A stretch of 64,000 nt of DNA from Xylanibacter ruminicola Ga6B6 (lineage in GTDB: Bacteria; Bacteroidota; Bacteroidia; Bacteroidales; Bacteroidaceae): positions 24,886 to 88,885 of the forward strand of contig NZ_JHXD01000014.1 in the NCBI RefSeq assembly GCF_000687715.1, in the 5' to 3' direction. The position numbers and the translations under genes were made by a program. Shown here in pieces: positions 8,638-16,921 of this stretch. Every line of letters begins with the position of its first letter. Positions within the stretch are counted from its first letter, which is position 1. The notes beneath the pieces are model-generated. The model had not been told where the DNA came from. It did not search any database and worked only from the letters and a program-made list of their open reading frames with translations.

Positions 8638-9938
8638 TGAAATTTGAAGAAACATATTTGAACGATAATATCCTCGATGCGCTGTACGACATGCACTTCG
8701 AAGATATGACGCCCATCCAGGAGCAGTGTATTCCTGAGATTCTGGATGGATACGATGTACTGGGTGTGGCCCAGACTGGTACCGGAAAAACTGCAGCCTA
8801 CCTGCTGCCTATCCTTTCTGAACTCGATGATGGCGACTATCCCAAGGATGCCATCAACGCCATCATCATGTCGCCTACCCGCGAGCTGGCTCAACAGATA
8901 GATCAGGCCATGCAGGGCTTTGGTTATTATCTCGACGATGTGAGCAGCGTGGCTGTTTACGGCGGTAACGATGGTAACCGATACGATCAGGAGTTGCGCT
9001 CGATGCGTATGGGTGCCGATGTACTGATTGCCACACCAGGCCGACTGCTCAGTCACCTCAAGGTAGGTAATCTCGACCTCTCCCGTTGCTCATTCTTTGT
9101 GCTCGATGAGGCCGACCGCATGCTCGATATGGGCTTTATCGAGGATATCATGAAGATTGTAAAGGAGTTGCCCGACAGCTGTCAGCGCATCATGTTCTCG
9201 GCCACCATGCCTAAGAAGATCCGTGAGCTGGCCGTACAGCTGCTGCACAACCCCGTTGAGATACAGATTGCCGTATCAAAGCCTGCCGAGAAGATTCACC
9301 AGATGGCTTACGTGTGCTACGAGCCACAGAAGCTGAAGATTATTCAGAACATCTTTAAGAAAGGCGACCTGCAGCGCGTGATTATCTTCTCGGGTAAGAA
9401 GGAGCGCGTAAAAGAGGTTACCCGCAAGCTGAAGTCAATGCACGTTAACTGCGACCAGATGCACTCCGACCTCTCGCAGGCCGAGCGCGATGAAGCTATG
9501 TACCGCTTTAAGGCCGGACAGACCGATGTGCTGGTGGCTACCGATATTGTGGCCCGTGGTATCGATATCGACGATATCCGACTGGTTATCAACTACGATG
9601 TGCCATCTGATAGCGAGGATTACGTACACCGTATCGGTCGTACAGCCCGTGCCGATCGCGATGGTGAGGCCATCACCTTTGTGAGCGATACCGATATGTA
9701 CCGTTTCCAAAGTATCGAGCACTTCTTAGGTAAAGAGGTTGAGAAGCTGCCCCTGCCCGAAGGCCTGGGCGAAGCTCCCGAATATAAGAAACGCGAAAAG
9801 AAACCCACCAGTCGCCGCAACGGTCGTTGGCATTCAAAGGGCCACGGCGGTCACGGAGGTGGTGGCAAAGGCCACGGAAACGGCAAAGGTAAGGGCCAAG
9901 GCAAGCAAGGTCAAGGTAATAAAAATAAAAAAGTATGA
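8637..9938 (+). CDS. DEAD-box RNA helicase (RhlE-like)
   Basis: 433 residues. All helicase motifs are visible: Q motif (MTPIQEQCIPE), motif I AQTGTGKT, Ia PTRELAQ, II DEAD, III SAT, and VI HRIGRTAR near residue 330. The last 50 residues form a basic Gly/His/Lys-rich tail (GHGGHGGGGKGHGNGKGKG), as in RhlE/CsdA-like helicases where the tail adds RNA binding. It likely remodels rRNA or mRNA. The ATG shares one base with the preceding TAA, and the stop overlaps ispE. Confidence 0.92.
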   Translation: MKFEETYLNDNILDALYDMHFEDMTPIQEQCIPEILDGYDVLGVAQTGTGKTAAYLLPILSELDDGDYPKDAINAIIMSPTRELAQQIDQAMQGFGYYLDDVSSVAVYGGNDGNRYDQELRSMRMGADVLIATPGRLLSHLKVGNLDLSRCSFFVLDEADRMLDMGFIEDIMKIVKELPDSCQRIMFSATMPKKIRELAVQLLHNPVEIQIAVSKPAEKIHQMAYVCYEPQKLKIIQNIFKKGDLQRVIIFSGKKERVKEVTRKLKSMHVNCDQMHSDLSQAERDEAMYRFKAGQTDVLVATDIVARGIDIDDIRLVINYDVPSDSEDYVHRIGRTARADRDGEAITFVSDTDMYRFQSIEHFLGKEVEKLPLPEGLGEAPEYKKREKKPTSRRNGRWHSKGHGGHGGGGKGHGNGKGKGQGKQGQGNKNKKV

Positions 9939-10768
9939 TAACATTTCCTATAGCAAAGATCAATCTCGGTCTGAACGTTGTCGAGAAGCGTGCTGATGGT
10001 TATCACAACCTGCAGACGGTGTTCTTCCCTGTGCCCATCAAGGATGCGCTCGAGGCATACCCGATGGATGCCGAGTTCCCCTCGCAGGTGGATTGCGACC
10101 TGAAGGTGTCGAACATCCATATCGACGGCGATGAGCAGCGCAACTTAGTGGTGCGTGCTTACAACCTGCTTAAACAGGATTTTCCTGATATGCCTCGCGT
10201 GCACGCGCACCTGTATAAAGGTATACCCACGCAGGCTGGTATGGGCGGTGGATCGAGCGATTGCGGCTTTATGATTACGCTGCTTAACAAGATGTTTAAC
10301 CTGGGGCTGAGCGATGAGCAGATGATACAGTATGCCGCCCGTCTGGGTGCCGACTGCGCATTCTTTATCCTCAACAAACCTTGTTATGCCGAGGGTATCG
10401 GCGAAAAGCTGCAGCCCATAGATCTCTCATTATCAGGCTGGTATCTGTCGTTGGTTCGACCAGACATTCCGGTTTCTACCCGCGAGGCCTTTGCCTTGAT
10501 TAAGCCCCACTACCCCGAGCTTAACTGTAAGGATGTAATACAGTTGCCCGTTGAGGAGTGGCGTGGCAAACTAACTAACGATTTCGAAGACAGCGTGTTT
10601 GCTGTGCATCCCGAATTAGGTGCCGTTAAGAATCGCCTGTATGAGTTGGGCGCCACCTACGCTGCCATGTCGGGTTCGGGTTCTACCCTGTTCGCCCTGT
10701 CAAAGCAGCCGCTTAATCTCGAAGAGTTCGCTCAAGAGGGAACATTTATTACAACTATATCAATATAA
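9935..10768 (+). CDS. ispE: 4-diphosphocytidyl-2-C-methyl-D-erythritol kinase
   Basis: 277 residues, GHMP kinase of the non-mevalonate isoprenoid pathway. It begins ITFPIAKINLGLNVVEKRADGYH, as IspE proteins do; the ATP loop is TQAGMGGGSSDCGF near residue 100 and the C-terminal GHMP motif is MSGSGSTLFAL near 245. The start overlaps the helicase stop (ATGA) and galE follows 11 bases later. Confidence 0.95.
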   Translation: MITFPIAKINLGLNVVEKRADGYHNLQTVFFPVPIKDALEAYPMDAEFPSQVDCDLKVSNIHIDGDEQRNLVVRAYNLLKQDFPDMPRVHAHLYKGIPTQAGMGGGSSDCGFMITLLNKMFNLGLSDEQMIQYAARLGADCAFFILNKPCYAEGIGEKLQPIDLSLSGWYLSLVRPDIPVSTREAFALIKPHYPELNCKDVIQLPVEEWRGKLTNDFEDSVFAVHPELGAVKNRLYELGATYAAMSGSGSTLFALSKQPLNLEEFAQEGTFITTISI

Positions 10769-10779
10769 TTTAAAACATT

Positions 10780-11820
10780 ATGAAACAAACAATCCTTGTT
10801 ACTGGTGGAACCGGTTTTATCGGCAGTCACACCACTGTAGAGCTGCAGGAAGCAGGCTACGAAGTTGTTATTATCGACAACCTGTCGAACTCAAACGCAA
10901 ATGTAGTGGATGGTATCGAGAAGATTACCGGCATTCGTCCTGCTTTTGAGAAGGTTGACTGCTGCGACATGGAGGCCCTCGAGGGCGTGTTCAAGAAGTA
11001 CCCTAAGATCGAGGGTATCATCCACTTTGCAGCCTCGAAGGCTGTGGGTGAGAGCGTTGAGAAGCCGCTGCTGTACTACCGCAACAACCTCACTTCGCTC
11101 ATCAACCTGCTGGAGCTCATGCCTAAGTACGATGTCAAGGGTATCATCTTCTCATCAAGCTGTACCGTTTACGGCCAGCCTGCACAGGAGAACCTGCCTG
11201 TTACCGAGAACGCTCCTATCCAGAAGGCTATGAGTCCTTACGGCAACACCAAGCAGGTAAACGAAGAGATTATCCAGGATTACATCCACTCTGGTGCACC
11301 TATCAAGAGCATTATCCTGCGTTACTTCAACCCCATCGGTGCTCACCCATCAGCACTCATCGGCGAGCTGCCTAACGGTGTGCCCATGAACCTCATTCCT
11401 TTCGTTACACAGACTGCCATGGGTATCCGCGAGCAGCTGAAGATCTTCGGTAACGACTACAACACACCTGACAAGACCTGTATCCGCGACTATATCTATG
11501 TAGTTGATCTGGCTAAGGCTCACGTAAAGGCTATGGAGCGCGTGCTTGATAAGCCTGAGTGCGAGGCTGTCGAGGTATTCAACATCGGTACCGGTAAGGG
11601 TCTTTCTACCCTCGAGGTTGTAGAGGGCTTCGAGAAGGCCACTGGCGTAAAGGTTAACTGGACCTACGCTCCACGTCGCGAGGGCGATATCGAGCAGGTT
11701 TGGGGTAATGTCGACAAGGCCAACAAGGTACTTGGCTGGAAGGCCGAGACGCCTACCGAGGAAATCCTGCGCACCGCATGGCGCTGGCAGCAGCAGCTCC
11801 GCGAGCGCGGCATTCAGTAA
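10780..11820 (+). CDS. galE: UDP-glucose 4-epimerase
   Basis: 346 residues, extended short-chain dehydrogenase. It has the NAD loop GGTGFIGSH at residue 8, Ser/Thr and YxxxK catalytic residues (SSSCTVYG ... SPYGNTKQ), and the family end (TAWRWQQQLRERGI). It interconverts UDP-glucose and UDP-galactose for sugar use and surface glycans. It is the last gene of the lon operon, closed by the terminator at 11830-11863. The galE assignment over other sugar-nucleotide epimerases rests on overall similarity. Confidence 0.93.
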   Translation: MKQTILVTGGTGFIGSHTTVELQEAGYEVVIIDNLSNSNANVVDGIEKITGIRPAFEKVDCCDMEALEGVFKKYPKIEGIIHFAASKAVGESVEKPLLYYRNNLTSLINLLELMPKYDVKGIIFSSSCTVYGQPAQENLPVTENAPIQKAMSPYGNTKQVNEEIIQDYIHSGAPIKSIILRYFNPIGAHPSALIGELPNGVPMNLIPFVTQTAMGIREQLKIFGNDYNTPDKTCIRDYIYVVDLAKAHVKAMERVLDKPECEAVEVFNIGTGKGLSTLEVVEGFEKATGVKVNWTYAPRREGDIEQVWGNVDKANKVLGWKAETPTEEILRTAWRWQQQLRERGIQ

Positions 11821-11829
11821 TACAATATC

Positions 11830-11863
11830 AAAAGGAAGAACATCCAATGTTCTTCCTTTTTTT
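11830..11863 (+). terminator. Terminator of the lon-galE operon
   Basis: A 14-bp perfect stem AAAAGGAAGAACAT / ATGTTCTTCCTTTT with a 3-base loop, then T residues. Nearly the same sequence recurs at 14943-14976. Confidence 0.88.
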
Positions 11864-11938
11864 ATCCTTTTCCCAACCCTCAAGGGATAAGGTAATCGAA
11901 AAAACACGATAAATTGTCATTATATTTAAAAATATTTG

Positions 11939-11946
11939 TATATTTG
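11939..11946 (+). promoter_or_regulatory. -7 element for the binding protein/SpoIIE pair
   Basis: TATATTTG followed by CAGC, 24 bases before the ATG at 11971, in an AT-rich stretch. No clear -33. Confidence 0.5.
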
Positions 11947-11970
11947 CAGCAAAATATATAAGTATTACCG

Positions 11971-12915
11971 ATGAAACGATTTATCTATACCTTACTGCTA
12001 AGCGTTATTGGCACTTGCAGCATACAAGCACAAAAACAGTTGGTGTTCACACCTACGTGGACAGCGCAGGCGCAGTTTGCCGGGTTCTACGTGGCTGATG
12101 CCCTGGGATTTTTCAAGGACGAGGGACTGGATGTGATTATCAAGCATCCGTCGGCCTCGAACACCAGTCTTAACCGTCTGAAGAGCGGCGAGAGCCATTA
12201 TGTGGCCCTGCATCTGGTGTCGGCACTCGATATGATTGATAAAGGCGACGAGCTGATTAACGTGATGCAGTGCTTTCAGCAGAGCGGCGAGATGATAGTA
12301 TCACACAAGCCCCTGCGAGGTCTGAAGAGTCTCGATCGCAAGCGTGTGGGCTGCTTTAAGTCGGGCATCTCCAAGCTGCCCATTGCCCTGGCACGCCGCG
12401 AGAAGGTTAACATCGAGTGGATACCGTTTATCTCTCACACCAACCTGTATGTCTCGGGGGCCATCGATGCTACGCTGGCCATGAACTACAACGAGTATTA
12501 CCAGCTGATTATGGCCGGACAGCGCCTGAATAGGAATCAGATTATATACATGCGCGACATCGGTTGCAACGTGCCCGAGGACGGCGTCTATGTTACCAAG
12601 GAGTATTTTGCCAATCACAAGGCCGAAGTAGATAAGTTTGTGAAGGCCTCGAAGCGCGGTTGGGAGTACGCCATCAGTCATCCCAAGGAAACGCTGGATA
12701 TCGTGATGCTATACATGCGACAGGCAGGCATTTCGGGCAATGAGGACGCACAGAAGTGGATGCTGAAAGAGTGCCTGCGCCTGCTGGTAAGTCCCAGAAC
12801 CGGCAAACGCACCTATAAGCTTGAGCCCGAAGGTCTGAACCAGGCCAACAGCATTCTGCTGCAAGGCGGCGAGATAACTAAACCTATCACTTACAAACAA
12901 ATCACCGAACCATGA
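11971..12915 (+). CDS. NMT1/THI5-like periplasmic substrate-binding protein
   Basis: 314 residues with a cleavable signal peptide (about 20 residues, ending SIQAQ). The body is an ABC-type binding protein of the NMT1/SsuA/TauA fold: FTPTWTAQAQFAGFYVADAL, then FFKDEGLDVIIKHPS, and later VYVTKEYFANHKAEVDKFV. Relatives bind pyrimidines, thiamine precursors or sulfonates; the ligand here is unknown. No transporter permease or ATPase gene is nearby. The next gene, overlapping by 4 bases, encodes a membrane sensor phosphatase, which suggests that this protein serves signalling rather than uptake. Confidence 0.82.
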   Translation: MKRFIYTLLLSVIGTCSIQAQKQLVFTPTWTAQAQFAGFYVADALGFFKDEGLDVIIKHPSASNTSLNRLKSGESHYVALHLVSALDMIDKGDELINVMQCFQQSGEMIVSHKPLRGLKSLDRKRVGCFKSGISKLPIALARREKVNIEWIPFISHTNLYVSGAIDATLAMNYNEYYQLIMAGQRLNRNQIIYMRDIGCNVPEDGVYVTKEYFANHKAEVDKFVKASKRGWEYAISHPKETLDIVMLYMRQAGISGNEDAQKWMLKECLRLLVSPRTGKRTYKLEPEGLNQANSILLQGGEITKPITYKQITEP

Positions 12916-14960
12916 AGTATAACAGTTATATCAAACCTTTCCGGACCCTCTACGCCCGCATCACCATGTGGATCATGTTAACGGTGCTGGTGGTGTTCGT
13001 CATCATCACCTATCTGGTTACCTACTTTGGTGCCAAGGGTGTGCTGTTAGGCTCAACCGAGAATGCCAAGAGCCGCATGGAGATCACTAACCAGCGCATC
13101 AACACCGTGATGCATGCTGTAGAAGTGGCCGTTTACAACACCATCCCCGAGGTGGAGCTATCGCTGAACAAACCCGACGATATGTATCGCATCGTGCGCC
13201 GATTGCTCGAAATCAATCCTTATATCGTTGGCTCAACAGTGGCGTTCGAACCCTACTACTACAAGGAGAAGGGCGAGCAGTTCTCGCCTTATGCCTACAG
13301 GAGCATCGACAACAATATCCAAACCAAACAGCTGGGTACGTCCGACTACGAGTACCACTATATGGACTGGTATCAGATACCCAAACTGCTGAAGAAGAAC
13401 TACTGGAGCGAGCCTTACTACGATCGCGGTGGCGGCGAGCAGATGATGACCACCTTCTCGCACCCGCTCTACGACAAGAAGGGCACCCTGTATGCCATCA
13501 TCACGGCCGACATATCGCTTGAGTGGGTTTCCGACCTGCTCCGTAAGAGCGATATCGATTTCAACAATAAAGCCCTGGAGCTGAATATCAATAGCGATGC
13601 TGAACTGCAGGCCGAATTGGAGAACGACAGCGATTTCTTCTATCACTACGCCTACTCGTATATCATCGGCAAGGGTGGCACCTATATCGCCCACCCCATG
13701 CGCGAACGCATTCTGAACGATACGTATTTCAACCACTCGATGAAATACAACGACAGTATCGACAACCTGATAGGCTACGAGATGATCGACGGTAAGAGCG
13801 GCATGCGCACCATCAATCGCGACGGCACCGAATTCATCGTCAGCTACAGTCCGATAGAACGTACAGGCTGGTCGATGGCTACGGTCATCCCCAACAACCT
13901 GATTACCAACCGTTCCATCAAGTATGCCACCATCATCGTGGGCGTCATGCTGCTTGGTTTACTGGTGCTGTTCATCATCTGTCGCAGCATCCTCAAGCGT
14001 GCTACCCGTCCGCTGGCCTTGTTTGCACACTCGGCCGACAATATCGCCAAGGGTAACCTGAACGCCTCGCTGCCGGTGATACGCACACACGACGAGATGA
14101 AGCAGCTGCACGACTCGTTTGCAATGATGCAGAAGTCGCTGAAACAGCAGATCGAGGAGTTGAAGACGGTGAACGCACAGAAGGGACGTATCGAAGGCGA
14201 GCTGAAGGTGGCGAGCGACATCCAGATGTCGATGCTGCCTAAGATCTATCCGCCTTATCCCGACCGCCAGGATATCGACATCTTCGGAAGTCTGACCCCC
14301 GCCAAGGCCGTGGGCGGCGACCTGTTCGATTTCTATATCCGCGACGAGAAGCTGTTCTTTGTCATCGGCGACGTGTCGGGTAAGGGTGTGCCGGCATCAC
14401 TGGTAATGGCGGTATCGCGCACGCTGTTCCGCATCGTGTCGTCGCACCTCGAAGAGCCTAGTGGGATTATGCATCAGATGAACGAGGCGCTGTCCGACCA
14501 GAACGACTCGAACATGTTCGTCACCCTGTTCATCGGTTCGCTCGATTTGAGAAACGGTCATTTGCAATACTGTAACGGTGGTCATGATGCCCCGTTGCTG
14601 GTGAACCTGAAGGAGAACACGCAGCAGCTGTTGGATTGTAAGTCGAACCTGCCTGTTGGTGTAATGCCTGGTTTCGACTTCGAGTCGCAGGAAACGGATA
14701 TCGATACCGACACGCTGATATTCCTTTATACCGACGGACTGACCGAGGCCGAGAACATCCAGCATCAGTTGTTTACCGAGGCCCGCATCTTCGAAGTGGC
14801 CCAGCAGCTGCTGACCGACGGAACGGCATCGGCCGATGGCGTACCCGTTTCGGCTCAATCGGTTGTTGAGCGCATGGCGAGGGCTGTGCATCAGTTTGTC
14901 GGCGATGCCGAGCAAAGTGATGATCTCACCATGCTAGCAATCAAAAGGAAGAACATCTAA
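12912..14960 (+). CDS. dCache-HAMP-SpoIIE (PP2C-type) sensor phosphatase
   Basis: 682 residues. Order: membrane segment about 19-39; periplasmic double-Cache-like sensor about 45-325 (PYIVGSTVAFEPYYY, MMTTFSHPLYDKKGTLYAII); second membrane segment about 335-356; HAMP about 358-410; a short coiled coil; SpoIIE/PP2C phosphatase about 440-680 with metal-binding motifs AVGGDLFDF, VIGDVSGKGVPASL, CNGGHDAPLL, YTDGLTEAEN and SDDLTMLAIK. Such proteins usually dephosphorylate an anti-sigma-factor antagonist. No such partner is encoded nearby. Coupling to the upstream binding protein suggests that ligand-loaded protein is the input. Confidence 0.9.
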   Translation: MKYNSYIKPFRTLYARITMWIMLTVLVVFVIITYLVTYFGAKGVLLGSTENAKSRMEITNQRINTVMHAVEVAVYNTIPEVELSLNKPDDMYRIVRRLLEINPYIVGSTVAFEPYYYKEKGEQFSPYAYRSIDNNIQTKQLGTSDYEYHYMDWYQIPKLLKKNYWSEPYYDRGGGEQMMTTFSHPLYDKKGTLYAIITADISLEWVSDLLRKSDIDFNNKALELNINSDAELQAELENDSDFFYHYAYSYIIGKGGTYIAHPMRERILNDTYFNHSMKYNDSIDNLIGYEMIDGKSGMRTINRDGTEFIVSYSPIERTGWSMATVIPNNLITNRSIKYATIIVGVMLLGLLVLFIICRSILKRATRPLALFAHSADNIAKGNLNASLPVIRTHDEMKQLHDSFAMMQKSLKQQIEELKTVNAQKGRIEGELKVASDIQMSMLPKIYPPYPDRQDIDIFGSLTPAKAVGGDLFDFYIRDEKLFFVIGDVSGKGVPASLVMAVSRTLFRIVSSHLEEPSGIMHQMNEALSDQNDSNMFVTLFIGSLDLRNGHLQYCNGGHDAPLLVNLKENTQQLLDCKSNLPVGVMPGFDFESQETDIDTDTLIFLYTDGLTEAENIQHQLFTEARIFEVAQQLLTDGTASADGVPVSAQSVVERMARAVHQFVGDAEQSDDLTMLAIKRKNI

Positions 14961-14976
14961 CGTTCTTCCTTTTTTA
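14943..14976 (+). terminator. Terminator of the SpoIIE gene
   Basis: Stem AAAAGGAAGAAC (14943-14954) / GTTCTTCCTTTT (14962-14973), then T/A. The left arm lies inside the last codons of the gene. It is nearly identical to the terminator at 11830-11863. Confidence 0.82.
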
Positions 14977-14989
14977 AATCCATTTCTTT

Positions 14990-15640
14990 TTTTGCATCCC
15001 GGTAATGCGGTGCGCCTATTTTTGCTGGGTTCCCCAGCCGGGGGACACCCCCGTACCCCAGTGCAGGGTTCACCCTGCACTCGTCCCAACCTCCTTAGTC
15101 CTCCTTATCTTAAGGAGGATCTCAAACCACTCCCCAAACCCCTCGCCAATCTTTGGCAAGGGGCTTAACCGCTCCTCCTGTCGCTCTTTCATTAAGGTAC
15201 GCTCAGGGCATCAAAGCCCTGGCGTGGTTGTCTTAATGGGGGTAAGCCCCCCCCCCTCGAAAACATTCTTCGACAAGCGAAGCGACAAGCCGATTACTTG
15301 CGTCCCTTCGGTAGCAAGCGCTTCGCGATTACCGCACGGTGCTTCATGCTTTCTCGTGATAAATCACTCGAAAACATTCCGCACGAGGAGGTCTTTAGAG
15401 GAATGCAAATTCTTTGAATCGATATTGAGTCTCGGATTGCGGTACGCAATCTGAGCAACGAAATGCGAAATGCTGTTTGAGCGTAGCGAGTTCATTGAGC
15501 GATTTGAAGAATTTGTGTTCCGGCCTCCGAGCTCAGGACGTTTTCGCACTCTTTCTTTTGTTTCGGTTTTCTTTCTGGTGACAGAAAGAAAATGAAAAGC
15601 CCTCCTTAAGACTAAGGAGGGTAAGGGTAGATTTGAAAAA
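14990..15640. repeat. Hairpin-rich intergenic repeat mosaic without a credible gene
   Basis: About 650 bases between convergent genes. I see no gene with a believable start or composition. Instead there are at least five compact inverted repeats: AGTGCAGGGT/ACCCTGCACT (15060-15081), TCCTCCTTA/TAAGGAGGA (15099-15119), CCAA/TTGG-centred CCCCTcGCCAA (15139-15162), TTTTCTTTCTG/CAGAAAGAAAA (15567-15592) and CCCTCCTTA/TAAGGAGGG (15600-15621), plus a C11 run near 15247-15256. The look is of a dispersed chromosomal repeat; similar stretches are known to me from Prevotella genomes, but copy number cannot be tested here. Confidence 0.55.
15594..15621 (-). terminator. Terminator of the purine permease gene
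   Basis: Read leftward: stem CCCTCCTTA / TAAGGAGGG with a 4-base loop, then GCTTTTC. It lies about 22 bases after the stop at 15644. Confidence 0.6.
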
Positions 15641-15643
15641 GAA

Positions 15644-16921
15644 TTATTGACTATTTCTTCTTGCTTTCTTGAACTTCGCCATGTACCCGTAGGTGTACGA
15701 CAGAATGATATACGCTATCAATCCTGTCAGGATTCCGTCACAGATACTGCCCGTAATCGACATGAGCAGGATGGTGAGGAATGCCGGCATCGACTCGAGG
15801 TTGAACGTTACCTTGATGTGTCGAACCACGGCAAACATAAAGAATCCGGCCACTACCATGGCTGGTGCTGTGGCTGATGTGGGGATGGCCAGGAAGATAG
15901 GCGCAAATACCAGACTGACGGTAAAGCACAGCGCCGTTACCAAGGCCGATACACCTGTGCGACCGCCCTCGGCAAAACCCGTTGAACTCTCAACAAAGGT
16001 GGTTACCGGACTACAACCCAGGCAGGCTCCCGATACCGTGGCCAGGGCATCGCTCAGCATAATGCTACGCATGTGGGGGATACGTCCGTTCTTACGGATG
16101 ATTCCTGCGCTGGCCATCACACCTACTACGGTACCCAAGGTGTCGAACACGTCGAAAAACAGCATGGTGGTTACGCATACCCAGAAGTCGGGCCACAGCA
16201 GATACTCGAAATCGAACTGACAGAACAAGGGCGCTGGCGATGCAGGCATCGATATCAGTTCGTCGGGTATCATGGTAATACCTGCAGGCAGTCCTACCAG
16301 TGTTACAATCAGGATACTCAACAGTAGTCCGCCCTTAATGTGCATTACGGTAAACAGTCCCGTCAGCAGCAGTCCCAGCAGGAACAGCAGCGATGTGGGT
16401 GTGGTAAGCGTTTCCATGTGGTTGAATATCGTGCCCTCGGCCAGGATGCCGCTGTTCTTAAAGCCAATCATCGCCACGAAAAAGCCGATACCGGTGGCAA
16501 AGGCATATTTCAGTGTGGTGGGCACCATCTCGAAGATAATCTGTCGCAGGTTGCTTACGCATATCAGCACAAACATCAGGCCCTCTACCAGTACCGCCGT
16601 AAGGGCAAATTGCCAAGGGTAGCCCATGGCCAGGCATATCGTCTCAACAAAAAAGGTATTCAGTGTTAGTCCTGGTGCCAGTCCGAAGGGGCGTTTGGCG
16701 ATGAATGCCATGAACAGCGTGCCTATGATGGCCGACAGGGCTGTGGCGGTAAACAGCGACTGGATGGGGAATCCCTGTTCGCTCAGGGGGGCAAATATCA
16801 CCGGCATCAGCGCCAGAATGTATACCATGGTGATAAACGTAGTGATGCCCGATATGATTTCGGATTTCAGACTATCTCTCTGCAGAGAGAATCCTAAGAG
16901 TGAGAAGAATTTTTCTTTCAT
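15644..16921 (-). CDS. NCS2-family guanine/hypoxanthine permease (AzgA/GhxP type)
   Basis: 425 residues with about 12 membrane segments. The N-terminus (SEIISGITTFITMVYILALMP) and the GLAPGLTLNTFF and CSPVTTFVESSTGFAEGGRTG stretches mark the AzgA-like branch of NCS2 transporters, which take up guanine, hypoxanthine or adenine by proton symport. Its ATG overlaps the stop of the upstream sensor-kinase gene (ATGA), so both come from the promoter at 18046-18077. Substrate is inferred from the subfamily only. Confidence 0.9.
   Translation of the reverse strand: MKEKFFSLLGFSLQRDSLKSEIISGITTFITMVYILALMPVIFAPLSEQGFPIQSLFTATALSAIIGTLFMAFIAKRPFGLAPGLTLNTFFVETICLAMGYPWQFALTAVLVEGLMFVLICVSNLRQIIFEMVPTTLKYAFATGIGFFVAMIGFKNSGILAEGTIFNHMETLTTPTSLLFLLGLLLTGLFTVMHIKGGLLLSILIVTLVGLPAGITMIPDELISMPASPAPLFCQFDFEYLLWPDFWVCVTTMLFFDVFDTLGTVVGVMASAGIIRKNGRIPHMRSIMLSDALATVSGACLGCSPVTTFVESSTGFAEGGRTGVSALVTALCFTVSLVFAPIFLAIPTSATAPAMVVAGFFMFAVVRHIKVTFNLESMPAFLTILLMSITGSICDGILTGLIAYIILSYTYGYMAKFKKARRNSQ

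Noticed and set aside
15364..15549. A 61-codon frame on the minus strand in the repeat mosaic
   Set aside because: It is made of repeat units, starts and ends within hairpin-rich sequence, and looks like no protein family; probably a chance frame.
15000..15640. CRISPR array
   Set aside because: The repeats are inverted and all different; there are no equal-length direct repeats with spacers and no cas genes.
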